From JBCCRV01 sp047619315 (GTDB taxonomy: Bacteria > Myxococcota_A > Polyangia > Polyangiales > Houyiibacteriaceae): a stretch of DNA of 13,365 nt. Shown one piece after another: positions 1-7,469 of this stretch (position 1 is the stretch's first letter; each line of letters begins with the position of its first letter). The stretch is taken from contig JBLHKB010000139.1 in the NCBI GenBank assembly GCA_047619315.1, forward strand, positions 1 to 13,365, given 5' to 3'. The translations under genes and the position numbers were made by a program. Under the pieces are notes generated by a model that saw nothing but the letters and a program-made list of their open reading frames with translations, did no database searches and was not told the origin of the DNA.

Positions 1-281
1 CTCACAAACGCAGCCCAGTTTTCACCAGCGACGGCTTCGACGTCTACACCGCGACGGCGAATGCCACGCATCGCGAGTTGAATCACTAAACCACGGACAC
101 CCTGGTCCGACACCACCGCGTTGCTCCCGCCTCCGAGAATCGTCACGGCGAGACTTTTGTCCTGGGCCCAGCGAAGCGCGTCGAGGAGCTGCGCTTCATC
201 TTCCGCCGCCACGAAATGGTCGGCGCTTCCTCCAAGGCCAAGCGTCGTGAGTGGCGCCAAAGGGACGTCGCGCTCGAACAT
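1..281 (-). CDS. murB: UDP-N-acetylmuramate dehydrogenase MurB, N-terminal part (cut by window edge)
   Basis: MurB reduces UDP-GlcNAc-enolpyruvate to UDP-MurNAc using NADPH and FAD, an early cytoplasmic step of peptidoglycan synthesis. Translating the minus strand from the ATG at 281 gives about 93 uninterrupted residues to the left edge. They start MFERDVPLAPLTTLGLGG and contain the FAD-binding-fold hallmarks LTTLGLGG (residues ~11-18), ILGGGSN followed by VVSD (~50-60), and AGENW (~87-91), as in E. coli-type MurB. The C-terminal catalytic half lies outside the window. An in-frame GTG at 296 would add five residues (VLEPS) and is a possible alternative start. A weak GAG sits about 9 bases before the ATG. 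The gene is divergent from the lipoprotein at 358 with a 76-bp gap. The assignment rests on recognised family motifs and is firm although partial. Confidence 0.93.
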   Translation of the reverse strand, partial: MFERDVPLAPLTTLGLGGSADHFVAAEDEAQLLDALRWAQDKSLAVTILGGGSNAVVSDQGVRGLVIQLAMRGIRRRGVDVEAVAGENWAAFV

Positions 282-295
282 GCTCGGCTCTAGCA

Positions 296-327
296 CGTTT
301 GACCGTTTGACGAAGTCGCCGTTTGAC
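296..327. repeat. Three direct copies of CGTTTGAC between murB and the lipoprotein
   Basis: The octamer CGTTTGAC occurs exactly at 296-303, 304-311 and 320-327. The starts are 8 and 16 bases apart, so the copies sit in an 8-base register with one slot (312-319) not matching. The cluster lies in the 76-bp divergent gap and touches the possible GTG start of murB at 296. Direct octamer repeats in a divergent promoter can be operator sites or can supply TTGAC-type -35 elements. No matching -10 could be picked with confidence, so the regulatory role is inference. Confidence 0.4.
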
Positions 328-357
328 GATGCCACCACCGCTCTGCACGATGCAGGG

Positions 358-1089
358 GTGATTCGTCCCTGCCTCATGCTCGCTTTCTCCTGCGCGCTCT
401 TCGCGTGCGGTGACGATTCCACGTCCATGCGGCCCGATGTGAGCTTCTTCGATTCGCGTGTGGTGATCCCTGTACCCGATGCCGACCCCGTCGATGGCGG
501 CTCCACCGATGACTACGACGGGGATGGGTTGTGCAACCAAACCGAGTCCGAACGCGGCACCGATCCACTTCGCGCAGACACCGATAGCGACGGCATTCCC
601 GATGGGCCTGAAGTGCTCCTGGGCTTCGACCCCACCAGCGACGAGTCCCCAGGCCGCGGGAGAACACAGCTTCTTCGCGAATCCACCGCCGGAACTCTCG
701 ATGTCCTCATCGAGCGCGACCTCTTCGCCGAAGGCCAAGACCTCGTCGCGTCCTTCAGCGCCACCCCCGTCAACGACGACGCCAACCAAGACGCGAACAC
801 CTTTTTCCGCTCTGCGACCGCGACCTTCGCGAGCCCCGCCGGCAACTTCTCGTCCATCGACAACCAAAGCGTTCGAGGCGTCACCGGCCGCCTCCTTGTC
901 GGCTACGAGCTGCGCTTTGAGTATGGCGACGCGCTCGTTCGTGAGTGCGTACGAGCCTATCCTTACCGCTACACGATCAAACGAAGCGACGCCGTGATCG
1001 TTGGCGTCGAGACACGCGTCGTTGTCGTCATCCCCCCAGGCGATAACCTCACGAGCGCGCGATGGTGCGCGCGCCCCGCTTGTCGCTAG
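358..1089 (+). CDS. Putative lipoprotein with thrombospondin type-3 calcium-binding repeats
   Basis: This is a predicted secreted lipoprotein of 243 residues from the GTG at 358, or 237 from the ATG at 376. I prefer the GTG because it supplies a charged n-region: MIRPCLMLAFSCALFAC, then GDDS. The lipobox LFAC puts the lipid-modified cysteine at residue 17. The mature start is Asp-rich and disordered-looking (PDADPVDGG). Residues ~52-98 form a TSP3 segment with DYDGDG, GTDPLRADTDSDGIPDGPE and GFDPTSDES, which is the Asp-ladder Ca-binding pattern. The remaining ~145 residues are beta-rich, with a short hydrophobic run near the end (VVVVIPPGD), and match no family I recognise. The ribosome-binding site is weak (AGGGG overlaps the GTG). 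It probably sits on the outer membrane; function is unknown. It shares the TSP3 motif type with the giant protein at 1439-7270, which is encoded on the other strand. Confidence 0.78.
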   Translation: MIRPCLMLAFSCALFACGDDSTSMRPDVSFFDSRVVIPVPDADPVDGGSTDDYDGDGLCNQTESERGTDPLRADTDSDGIPDGPEVLLGFDPTSDESPGRGRTQLLRESTAGTLDVLIERDLFAEGQDLVASFSATPVNDDANQDANTFFRSATATFASPAGNFSSIDNQSVRGVTGRLLVGYELRFEYGDALVRECVRAYPYRYTIKRSDAVIVGVETRVVVVIPPGDNLTSARWCARPACR

Positions 1090-1321
1090 CGCACCGCGTA
1101 ACCCGACGGATGCGCCAGCCGCCCACAACGACCGCACATCCTTGAGACTCCGCCGCGCCCCTAAGCGCACAAAGCCCTTCGGACGCATGCCAGCGCGACG
1201 GAGGGTGTCATCGAACGAGAACCGCTCGCGTGAGAAGGTCCTGCGCGACCATGCAAAATCCCAAAGTCTTGCTAGGTCGCGCGTCTCGCGCGATGGACGC
1301 AAAGCATCGACGGGAGAGACC

Positions 1322-1350
1322 TTGTGTCACCGCATGGGGCGGCGACACAA
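1322..1350 (-). other. Strong 12-bp stem-loop downstream of the giant gene's terminator
   Basis: TTGTGTC (1322-1328) pairs with GACACAA (1344-1350), and CCGC (1330-1333) with GCGG (1339-1342), around a 5-base loop. The one internal position is an A/C mismatch if transcribed from the plus strand but a G-U wobble if transcribed from the minus strand, giving a continuous 12-bp stem there. It lies just past the minus-strand terminator at 1390-1415. No U-run follows it, so it may be a back-up terminator, a read-through RNA 3' end or simply an inverted repeat. Confidence 0.45.
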
Positions 1351-1389
1351 AGCAGGCCGAAAAGCCTTAGGCCCATGCGTGAACCCAAG

Positions 1390-1415
1390 AAAAAAGCCGA
1401 CCCTAGGGCCGGCTT
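1390..1415 (-). terminator. Rho-independent terminator of the giant VWA/TSP3 gene
   Basis: On the minus strand the sequence reads AAGCCGGCCC-TA-GGGTCGGCTT followed by a run of Ts. This gives a GC-rich stem of about 9-10 bp containing one G-U wobble, ending in a six-T tract (the A-run at 1390-1395 on the plus strand). It begins 23 bases after the TAA stop at 1439-1441. The wobble is a mismatch on the plus strand and no T-run exists in that direction, so it serves the minus-strand gene. Confidence 0.85.
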
Positions 1416-1438
1416 CTCACTTCATGTCTGCACGTCTC

Positions 1439-4400
1439 TTATCGTCGACGCCGAAGCATCAAGAGCCCAAGACCTAGGAGCCAGAAGGCGCTTGGCCCAT
1501 TGGTGCCTGGAGTCGCGCTACAGAACGCGCCGCCGGAGAGTCCGCCGCCCATCGAGCCCGTGCCTTCGGCCGGGTCGAGATAGTCCGGGATCCCGTTCAT
1601 GTCGGTGTCGAGGGCGTCCGCTGGGTCGCCGTCGCCGTTGCCGTCTGGGTTTTCGTCCGCCGTTGGGACGCCGTCACCGTCATCGTCGCTGTCCAAGTAG
1701 TCCGGGGTGCCATTGCCATCCGTGTCCTGGGCGTCGTCTAAGATTCCGTCGCCGTTCGGGTCGGGACCTTCGAACTGCGTCAGGATCGTGTCGCCGTCAT
1801 CGTCGTTGTCCAAGTAGTCCGGTACGCCGTTTCCATCCGTGTCCTGCGCGTCTGCGACGTCGCCGTTCATGTCTGGGTCTGGGTTCTCGGCGGCCGTCGG
1901 CACCGTGTCGCCGTCGTCGTCGTTGTCCAAGAAGTTAGGTGTGCCATCGCCATCCGTGTCGTCGTTCGAGCGATCACCGTCGCCGTCGACATCCTCCAGC
2001 GCTGTGGGCACCGTGTCGCCGTCGTCGTCGCTGTCCCGCCAGTTAGCCGTCGCGTCTCCGTCGGTGTCCGGCAGTGCCGGCGCGCCAGCCGCGAGGCCCG
2101 CTTCGAAGCCATCGTCGATACCGTTGCCGTTGCTGTCGCTTCCGCCTGCCATCCAATCGGCGATCCCGTCTTCGTCCGTGTCGTTGCCTTCGTTGACGTC
2201 AGGGACTCCGTCACCGTCGGCGTCGAGGTCCTGGAAGTCGAAGGCTCCGTCGCCGTCCGTGTCCGGCGTCGCCCAGAGGCTGCCGTCGACAACGTCCGCC
2301 AGGCCGTTGCCGTCCGCGTCAGCGGCGTCGTCCACGACACCGTCGCCGTTGGCATCCGTGCCGTCGGCTTCGAAGATGTCCAGTAGTCCATCGTCGTCGG
2401 CGTCCAGGTCCAGGTAGTCCGCTGGGCCCGTCAGATCTGTGTTCGTCGGCGCCGCCGTCATGGTGTTCATGGCATCCGTGTCATCGGCGTCGAAGACCGA
2501 AGCGAGACCGTCCATGTCCGCGTCCACAGGGGCGTCGACGAGGCCGTTTCCGTCCGCGTCCAGCGCAGCGCCACCGTTCTCCCAGAGGTCCGGTATTCCG
2601 TCGTTGTCAGCGTCGAGGTCGAGGTGGTTCAACACCCCGTCACCGTCCGCATCGTGGTCGTTCTCTGGGTCGCCGTCTTCCGGGTCCGCCGCGCCGTACT
2701 CCACGGCGGTCAGGATTCCGTCGTTGTCGTCGTCGACGTCCAAGTAGTCAGGCTGTCCATCGCCGTCCGTGTCGGGACAGGTGTCATCCGGGATGGCCAC
2801 GCCGACGCACTCCAGCGCATCGATGATCGTGTCGTCGTCGCTGTCTTCAGGGGCGTAGTTTGGATCGAGATAGTCGAGGATGTCGTTGTCATCCAAGTCA
2901 CCGTCAAGAGCGGGCCGCGAATCCTCTGTCACGTCAGGCGTGTCGTCTCCGTCACTGTCGGTGTCGTACCAGTTGGGCAAGCCGTCCTCGTCGATGTCGC
3001 GTGGCGTGACCGCAGGTCCGACGTAGTCCGCCGCGTCCTGAATCTCCGTCGCGGTCAGGATGCTGTCGCCATCGTCGTCAACGTCCTGGAAGTCCGGGGT
3101 TCCGTCCATGTCGAGGTCCGGAGCAGGCGCCACGACGCCGATGACGCCACCGCAGTCGACGTCCGCCGCGCAGTCCGCATCAAACGCGTCATCAAGCCCG
3201 TCCATGTCCGTGTCCACGCCGGCTGGCATGACATCCGCCATGCCGTCGTGGTCCACATCGTGGCCCTCGCTCGCGTCGACGATCCCGTCATCGTCGGCAT
3301 CGAGCTCCAGATAGTCCGGCGTACCGTCCATGTCGCTGTCGGCGCACATCGCTGGCGCTGGGCACTCCACAGCGTCCGTGATGCCGTCGCCATCGCTGTC
3401 GACGTCGCGCCAGTCCGGGAACATGTCCGAGTCGCTGTCCGGCTCCGTCGCCATCATGCCGATCACACCTCCGCAGTCTCCTGCAGCAGCACAGTCCAGG
3501 TCGAAGGCATCATCGAGGCCGTCCATGTCCGAATCGCTGCCGACCGCCGTCGCATCCGCAACGCCGTCTTGGTCGGCGTCGAAGGCCTCCGTGTTGTCGC
3601 TGATGCCGTCCTCGTCGGAGTCCACATCTTGGAAGTCCGGCGTCAGATCCCCATCGGTGTCCGGCACTGGTAATGCGCCAGCTCCAGTCAGCGAATCGTC
3701 CAGTCCATCTCCGTTGCCGTCGGCGCCAGGCGCATCCGGTCGGCCATCGCCATCCGCGTCCACGCCGCCAGCCTCAAGGGTGTCCGTGAGGCCGTCATCG
3801 TCGGCGTCGAGGTCCAAGAAGTCAGGGCCCTCGGTCCCGTCCGTGTTTGGAACGGGCAGTGGCGAGGCAGCGATGGAGTCCGCAACGCCATCTCCGTTTC
3901 CGTCGGTGAAGCCGTCTACGAGTCCGTCACCGTCCGTGTCCGCTCCGCCGCCTTCGATGAGGTCCACAACGCCGTCGCCGTCGGCGTCGAGGTCGAGGTG
4001 GTTGGGCACGCCGTCTGCGTCAAAGTCGAACTCCGCTGGAACGTCATCGCAGATCAAGTCGGCGTTCGCGTCCGTGCAGCCCGTGAGCGCCGCATCGATG
4101 TAGTCCGGGATGCCGTTAGCGTTGCTGTCCGCAGACTGGTCGATTCCGCCGAGCTCGTCGGCGTCGAGGATTCCGTCGTTGTCGTCGTCGAGGTCGACGT
4201 CGTCAGGCACGTTGTCCATGTCCGAGTCGCCAAAGACGCACATGCCGCCAGCGCTGCACTCCGTCACTCCGGGGCAGTCGTCATTGCTCAAGCACACGAC
4301 GCAGGTCCGATTCGGAACGTCGCAGATAGGAAGCGGGGTGCCTTCGCAGTCCGCCATCTCGTTGCAGCCCGGCACACACATATTGTCGCCGTTGCAGAGC

Positions 4401-7270
4401 TCTCCCGCGACGGTGCAGTGGTCATCCGAGGTGCACTGGACGCAGAGTGGCGCCATGCCCATGGGCTCTACGCAGAACCCAGCAGGGTCCATGCAGCCGT
4501 TGTCGTCCATGTCGCCCGCGACGTTGTCTTCGCAGGAAACGCAGACCGGCATACCGGCCATCGTGTCGTCGCACGCCGGTGCGCCCACTGCGCAGCCATC
4601 GTCCGTGCCGCCCATCGTGCTGTCCGCGCAAGCCACACAGGTCGGTGTGCCGGCCACATCGGCGCAGATGGGCGCCGACGCGGCGCAACCGTCGTCGAGG
4701 CCAGGGCCTGCAAGCGTATCCGCACAGGGCACGCAGCTGCCCGCGCCGCCATCGGCGTCACAAACGCCCGTCACACCGCCGGACGTGCACACGTCTCCAG
4801 CGCCGAGTCCTGCGCAAGGCGTCAGAGTGAACGACTCCGTGTCGTTGACGGTTACGCCGCCAACCGCGCCACTTGCCGTCGCCATGTAGGTGGCGCCCGG
4901 CATCAGTCCGGTGATGGCGCTTCCGCACATCCAGCTACCATCAGCAGCGACGGTGGCTGTGCACATCGCCATGACGCCGGGTCCCGTAACTGTGACGCTG
5001 ATCGTCTCGCCCGGCGCGAAGCCTGAGCTTGTGCCCATCGGCGTCACCGTCGTGTCCGTGAGAGGTCCGCCTGCGTCGGGGTCCGCCATATCCACAGCGG
5101 CGTTCGAGCACACGCCACCGGCGCAAATGCCGGAATCGCAGTCGGCGTCGTCAGCGCACATTTCGTCCAGCTGCGAGAGACACATCGCGGTGCAAGTCGC
5201 GCTGGTTCCCGCCGTATCGCAGGCTTCGCCCGCCGTCACGTAGGCGTCGCCGCAGATCTGCTGCCAGTTCGGCGTTCCGTCGCCGTCAGCGTCGAGCTCT
5301 GACGCGTCCGTGACGGGGTCACCCGAGCCAAGATCCGGATCGTATGCGTTGTCGATACCGTCGCGGTCCGTGTCGGTCCCTGAGGCCGTCGTCTCGGCGC
5401 CATCGAGCATCTCGCTGCCGTTCACGTCGAACCCTTCGATGGAATCGAGAAGACCATCGTTGTCGGAGTCCGTGTCCAGGTAGTCGGGCCCAGCGCTCAT
5501 GTCCGTATTCGTCGGTGCTGAAGCCAAGTTGCCGCTGGTGCATCGACCGGCGTCATCAAAAGCGACACACGCGTCGGGCACTCCGTCACCGTCGCTGTCG
5601 TCGCCGCCGGATTCACGCGTGTCCGTGATTCCGTCAGCGTCGGAGTCTCGGTCCGCGAAGTTGGGCAGGCCATCCAGGTCGAAGTCGACGCCGCTGCAGC
5701 CTTCGTAGGCGGCGAGGCCGTCGACGAAGTTACCGGATGCGCCGCTGGGAGAGGCGCTCCGGAGGGAAATGCGGGTGCTCACCGAAGTAGCGACGAAGCT
5801 AACGCTCTGCCACTGCCAAGCCGCTGCCGAGGTGCGAACCGTCGTGACAACAACTCCGTCGATCAGGACTTGCATCGTGTCGGGGCCGCCACGGCCTCGG
5901 TGGGCGAAGCGCATCGTGTAGTCGTCGCCGACGACGGTCGTGACATCCTGGCTCAGCGTGCTCGGCTCGTTCGCATCAAGCTCCGCGTGGTGCAGGCCTT
6001 CAGCGGAGCTGACTCCGTTGTGGCCTGAGTCCCAGAGCTCAATGAGGTCATCATCGGCATCGGTGTCCCAGCCAGGGACCGTGTCTTCGTCCACCAGTTC
6101 AAAGGTAAAGTCACCCGCGACGCCTGGGTCTTCAAAGCTCCCGTTCACGGTGATGTCCGTACCATCGCCACAGCTGAGCGTGACGCCGGAGTCGGCGCTT
6201 GTCTCAAGGGCGTTCAGAAGCCCATTCGTGCCGACATCGCCGTCCACACGTCCGTCATCGTTCGTGTCGCGTGCGCCGAAGCCTGCTTCGACGACATCAA
6301 AGATCCCGTCGTTGTCCGAGTCGAGGTCCTGGGAGTCGACGATTCCGTCGCCGTCGGAGTCGACGAGTCCATCGCCTTCAGCCCAGTCTGGAATGCCGTC
6401 GTTGTCGGAGTCGAGGTCTTCACCATCCGGGATTCCGTCTTCATCGCCGTCTGGGCAATCGCCGGCCATCAACGCTAAGAGCGCGTTGAGTTCGCGCGTC
6501 GAGAGATCGAGATCGGGGACATCGAAGTACTGACGAGGCTCGACTTGGCTGCCTTCGGGGTCGCCAAGATTGGCGGCGATGGTGCCGGTGTAGCCACCGC
6601 CCACGGACGCAATGGCAGCTCCGTAGGTACGCGCTGTCGCGCTTCCCGTATCGTGAACGACGGTGAAGCGGCCACCAAAGTCACGCTTGAGGCGGTTGAA
6701 TTCGCCAAAGCCTGCGTCGGCAAGGGGCGCGAACGAGTCGTTGCGGAGCTGCGTACAGCAGCCGGCAGAACCAGCGGTCGCGTCCGTGAAGAGAATGAAC
6801 TGCGTGTCCGCGGAACCGCTGAGGTCAAGTGCGCCACCGACGCCGAAGAGCTCGTCGGCGCGAGCCGTCTGGAGCGAACCTGGCAGATGGTCTTGAATCG
6901 CTGCCGCATTCACGCTGCCATCAGTGCCGAAGGCACGCGGCCAACCCGTGACCATCATCTCGTCCGTGGTGAAGGGAACCGTCACATCGTAGAGATGATT
7001 GGTGGCCAGTACGCGGCTGAACGTCGCGTACTGAACGATCGCGATCTCCGAGTTGGTGATCGTCGGGTCGTTTAGAATCGACATCGCCACGCGAGAGACG
7101 CTGGACCGAACCTCATTGAACTCCCCCGTGTTCATCGACCCGGAGTTGTCGACGATGATCACAAACTTCCGTGGTGCATCGCAAGCGACCACCTGGGCGG
7201 TGGCATGGCTGGCGAAGAGCGTCGCTCCGAAAAGGGCGGACGAGAAGAGGGCCAAAAGCTTGGTACGCAC
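1439..7270 (-). CDS. Giant secreted VWA-domain surface protein with TSP3 repeats and a C-terminal sorting-like tail
   Basis: This encodes a 1943-residue predicted surface protein. GTG is the start, chosen because CTGGAG lies 6 bases upstream and a clear signal peptide follows (MRTKLLALFSSALFGATLFA, cut near residue 25, ATA/Q). A VWA domain spans ~34-272, with MIDAS DNSGS at 41-45 and FTDATAG later. TSP3 repeats (DxDxDGxxD) follow at ~273-360. A beta-sandwich resembling galactose-binding or DUF642-type folds lies at ~368-525 (NGSFEDP, VPGW, ELDAN, MRFAHRGRGG). More TSP3 spans ~526-668. A Cys-rich CGDAYVTAGEACD segment begins at ~668, an Ig-like module spans ~726-812, and tandem Cys modules span ~846-1011. 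A very long TSP3 array fills ~1013-1900. The tail has Cys1917, a hydrophobic run 1928-1939 and RRRR at 1940-1943, resembling MYXO-CTERM signals that are cut by rhomboid-like or CPBP-type sortases. It is probably a Ca-stabilised stalk carrying a VWA adhesive head; the ligand is unknown. Confidence 0.93.
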   Translation of the reverse strand: MRTKLLALFSSALFGATLFASHATAQVVACDAPRKFVIIVDNSGSMNTGEFNEVRSSVSRVAMSILNDPTITNSEIAIVQYATFSRVLATNHLYDVTVPFTTDEMMVTGWPRAFGTDGSVNAAAIQDHLPGSLQTARADELFGVGGALDLSGSADTQFILFTDATAGSAGCCTQLRNDSFAPLADAGFGEFNRLKRDFGGRFTVVHDTGSATARTYGAAIASVGGGYTGTIAANLGDPEGSQVEPRQYFDVPDLDLSTRELNALLALMAGDCPDGDEDGIPDGEDLDSDNDGIPDWAEGDGLVDSDGDGIVDSQDLDSDNDGIFDVVEAGFGARDTNDDGRVDGDVGTNGLLNALETSADSGVTLSCGDGTDITVNGSFEDPGVAGDFTFELVDEDTVPGWDTDADDDLIELWDSGHNGVSSAEGLHHAELDANEPSTLSQDVTTVVGDDYTMRFAHRGRGGPDTMQVLIDGVVVTTVRTSAAAWQWQSVSFVATSVSTRISLRSASPSGASGNFVDGLAAYEGCSGVDFDLDGLPNFADRDSDADGITDTRESGGDDSDGDGVPDACVAFDDAGRCTSGNLASAPTNTDMSAGPDYLDTDSDNDGLLDSIEGFDVNGSEMLDGAETTASGTDTDRDGIDNAYDPDLGSGDPVTDASELDADGDGTPNWQQICGDAYVTAGEACDTAGTSATCTAMCLSQLDEMCADDADCDSGICAGGVCSNAAVDMADPDAGGPLTDTTVTPMGTSSGFAPGETISVTVTGPGVMAMCTATVAADGSWMCGSAITGLMPGATYMATASGAVGGVTVNDTESFTLTPCAGLGAGDVCTSGGVTGVCDADGGAGSCVPCADTLAGPGLDDGCAASAPICADVAGTPTCVACADSTMGGTDDGCAVGAPACDDTMAGMPVCVSCEDNVAGDMDDNGCMDPAGFCVEPMGMAPLCVQCTSDDHCTVAGELCNGDNMCVPGCNEMADCEGTPLPICDVPNRTCVVCLSNDDCPGVTECSAGGMCVFGDSDMDNVPDDVDLDDDNDGILDADELGGIDQSADSNANGIPDYIDAALTGCTDANADLICDDVPAEFDFDADGVPNHLDLDADGDGVVDLIEGGGADTDGDGLVDGFTDGNGDGVADSIAASPLPVPNTDGTEGPDFLDLDADDDGLTDTLEAGGVDADGDGRPDAPGADGNGDGLDDSLTGAGALPVPDTDGDLTPDFQDVDSDEDGISDNTEAFDADQDGVADATAVGSDSDMDGLDDAFDLDCAAAGDCGGVIGMMATEPDSDSDMFPDWRDVDSDGDGITDAVECPAPAMCADSDMDGTPDYLELDADDDGIVDASEGHDVDHDGMADVMPAGVDTDMDGLDDAFDADCAADVDCGGVIGVVAPAPDLDMDGTPDFQDVDDDGDSILTATEIQDAADYVGPAVTPRDIDEDGLPNWYDTDSDGDDTPDVTEDSRPALDGDLDDNDILDYLDPNYAPEDSDDDTIIDALECVGVAIPDDTCPDTDGDGQPDYLDVDDDNDGILTAVEYGAADPEDGDPENDHDADGDGVLNHLDLDADNDGIPDLWENGGAALDADGNGLVDAPVDADMDGLASVFDADDTDAMNTMTAAPTNTDLTGPADYLDLDADDDGLLDIFEADGTDANGDGVVDDAADADGNGLADVVDGSLWATPDTDGDGAFDFQDLDADGDGVPDVNEGNDTDEDGIADWMAGGSDSNGNGIDDGFEAGLAAGAPALPDTDGDATANWRDSDDDGDTVPTALEDVDGDGDRSNDDTDGDGTPNFLDNDDDGDTVPTAAENPDPDMNGDVADAQDTDGNGVPDYLDNDDDGDTILTQFEGPDPNGDGILDDAQDTDGNGTPDYLDSDDDGDGVPTADENPDGNGDGDPADALDTDMNGIPDYLDPAEGTGSMGGGLSGGAFCSATPGTNGPSAFWLLGLGLLMLRRRR
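1562..2068 (-). repeat. 39-residue (117-bp) higher-order tandem repeat at the 3' end of the giant gene
   Basis: Within the TSP3 array, units beginning DTDGxG recur with an exact 39-residue period. The anchor GTCCAA/GTCGAG preceding the YLD-type codons falls at 1574, 1691, 1808 and 1925, each 117 bases apart, then at 2033 (108 bases). Read on the minus strand there is a 36-residue unit, three 39-residue units and a partial 16-residue unit ending DPAEG. Each unit has the core (D/N)(Y/F)LD(N/S)DDDGD followed by (V/I)(P/L)T. This looks like recent internal duplication of a pair of TSP3 repeats. Confidence 0.8.
4238..4735 (-). repeat. Tandem Cys-rich modules inside the giant protein
   Basis: Residues ~846-1011 break into modules that each begin CVxC. 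The first three are 32, 32 and 33 residues long with matching Cys positions (C1, C4, C16/17, C23/24), and Asp-Asp-Gly-Cys or Asp-Asn-Gly-Cys before the third cysteine. Shorter modules CVQC, CVPGC and CVVC follow, the last set resembling the DDCP/CSAGGMC Cys repeats common in myxobacterial surface proteins. The even spacing suggests two disulfides per module. The block sits between the Ig-like module and the main TSP3 array. Confidence 0.7.
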
Positions 7271-7276
7271 AAAGAA

Positions 7277-7282
7277 CTCCAG
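7277..7282 (-). promoter_or_regulatory. Ribosome binding site of the giant VWA/TSP3 gene
   Basis: On the minus strand CTGGAG precedes the GTG start (7268-7270) by 6 bases (TTCTTT). This fixes the unusual GTG start, which is followed directly by a good signal peptide. Confidence 0.7.
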
Positions 7283-7393
7283 GAAAGTTAAGTCACCTGC
7301 ACGCTACCTGGCTGCCATCACCGGTCCAATAACGCGGCACGGCCCTCGCTCAGCGGTTTGCTCTAAGCCACCGTAACCACTGCCAATTACAAC

Positions 7394-7409
7394 CGTGACT
7401 TGTCTCACG
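7394..7409. promoter_or_regulatory. CRP/FNR-like palindrome upstream of the giant VWA/TSP3 gene
   Basis: The site CGTGA-CTTGTC-TCACG is a perfect 5-bp inverted repeat. Its inner half-sites have the GTGA-N6-TCAC form of CRP-family operators. It lies 124 bases upstream of the giant gene's start codon and about 635 bases before the kinase start, so the giant gene is the more likely target. The flanks are C/G rather than the T/A of the E. coli consensus. Function is inferred from the motif and its intergenic position only. Confidence 0.35.
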
Positions 7410-7469
7410 TATTGACCCAAACAGGTGAGCTCAGTCTCTCAGATCGTTCCGTCTCCTGGTTCTGCAGCA

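Larger units (their letters stand above)
1090..1438. other. Gene-free stretch with hairpins between convergent genes
   Basis: No convincing coding sequence is visible here. The open frames that cross it on both strands mostly overlap the lipoprotein gene and show no protein-like motifs. The stretch separates the 3' ends of the lipoprotein and the giant TSP3 protein. It contains a terminator at 1390-1415, a long hairpin at 1322-1350 and a small GC hairpin at 1277-1293 (TCGCGCG, loop TCT, CGCGCGA, with the arms overlapping the loop edge). None of these carries a T-run on the plus strand, so a terminator for the lipoprotein gene is not apparent. Confidence 0.6.

Noticed and set aside
121..357. 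Upstream extension of the lipoprotein frame to 121
   Set aside because: It would overlap the convincing murB N-terminus antisense and bury the signal peptide. The GTG at 358 gives a proper lipoprotein signal.
196..1302. 368-codon minus-strand open frame
   Set aside because: It is antisense to the lipoprotein, whose lipobox and TSP3 motifs make it the real gene, and it overlaps the start of murB in another frame.
2624..3673. 349-codon plus-strand open frame inside the giant gene
   Set aside because: It is antisense to the TSP3 array. GTC/ACC-type codons of the Asp repeats leave antisense frames free of stops, and the translation is a monotonous Val/Arg/Asp mixture without domains.
3998..5026. 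342-codon plus-strand open frame inside the giant gene
   Set aside because: It is the same antisense effect over the TSP3/Cys region, with no ribosome binding site or recognisable motif.
1439..7270. CRISPR or satellite-type array suggested by the repeated GTCGCCGTC/GTCC strings
   Set aside because: The repetition follows the reading frame of Asp-rich TSP3 repeats in one uninterrupted coding sequence, with varying unit lengths and no spacer-repeat structure.
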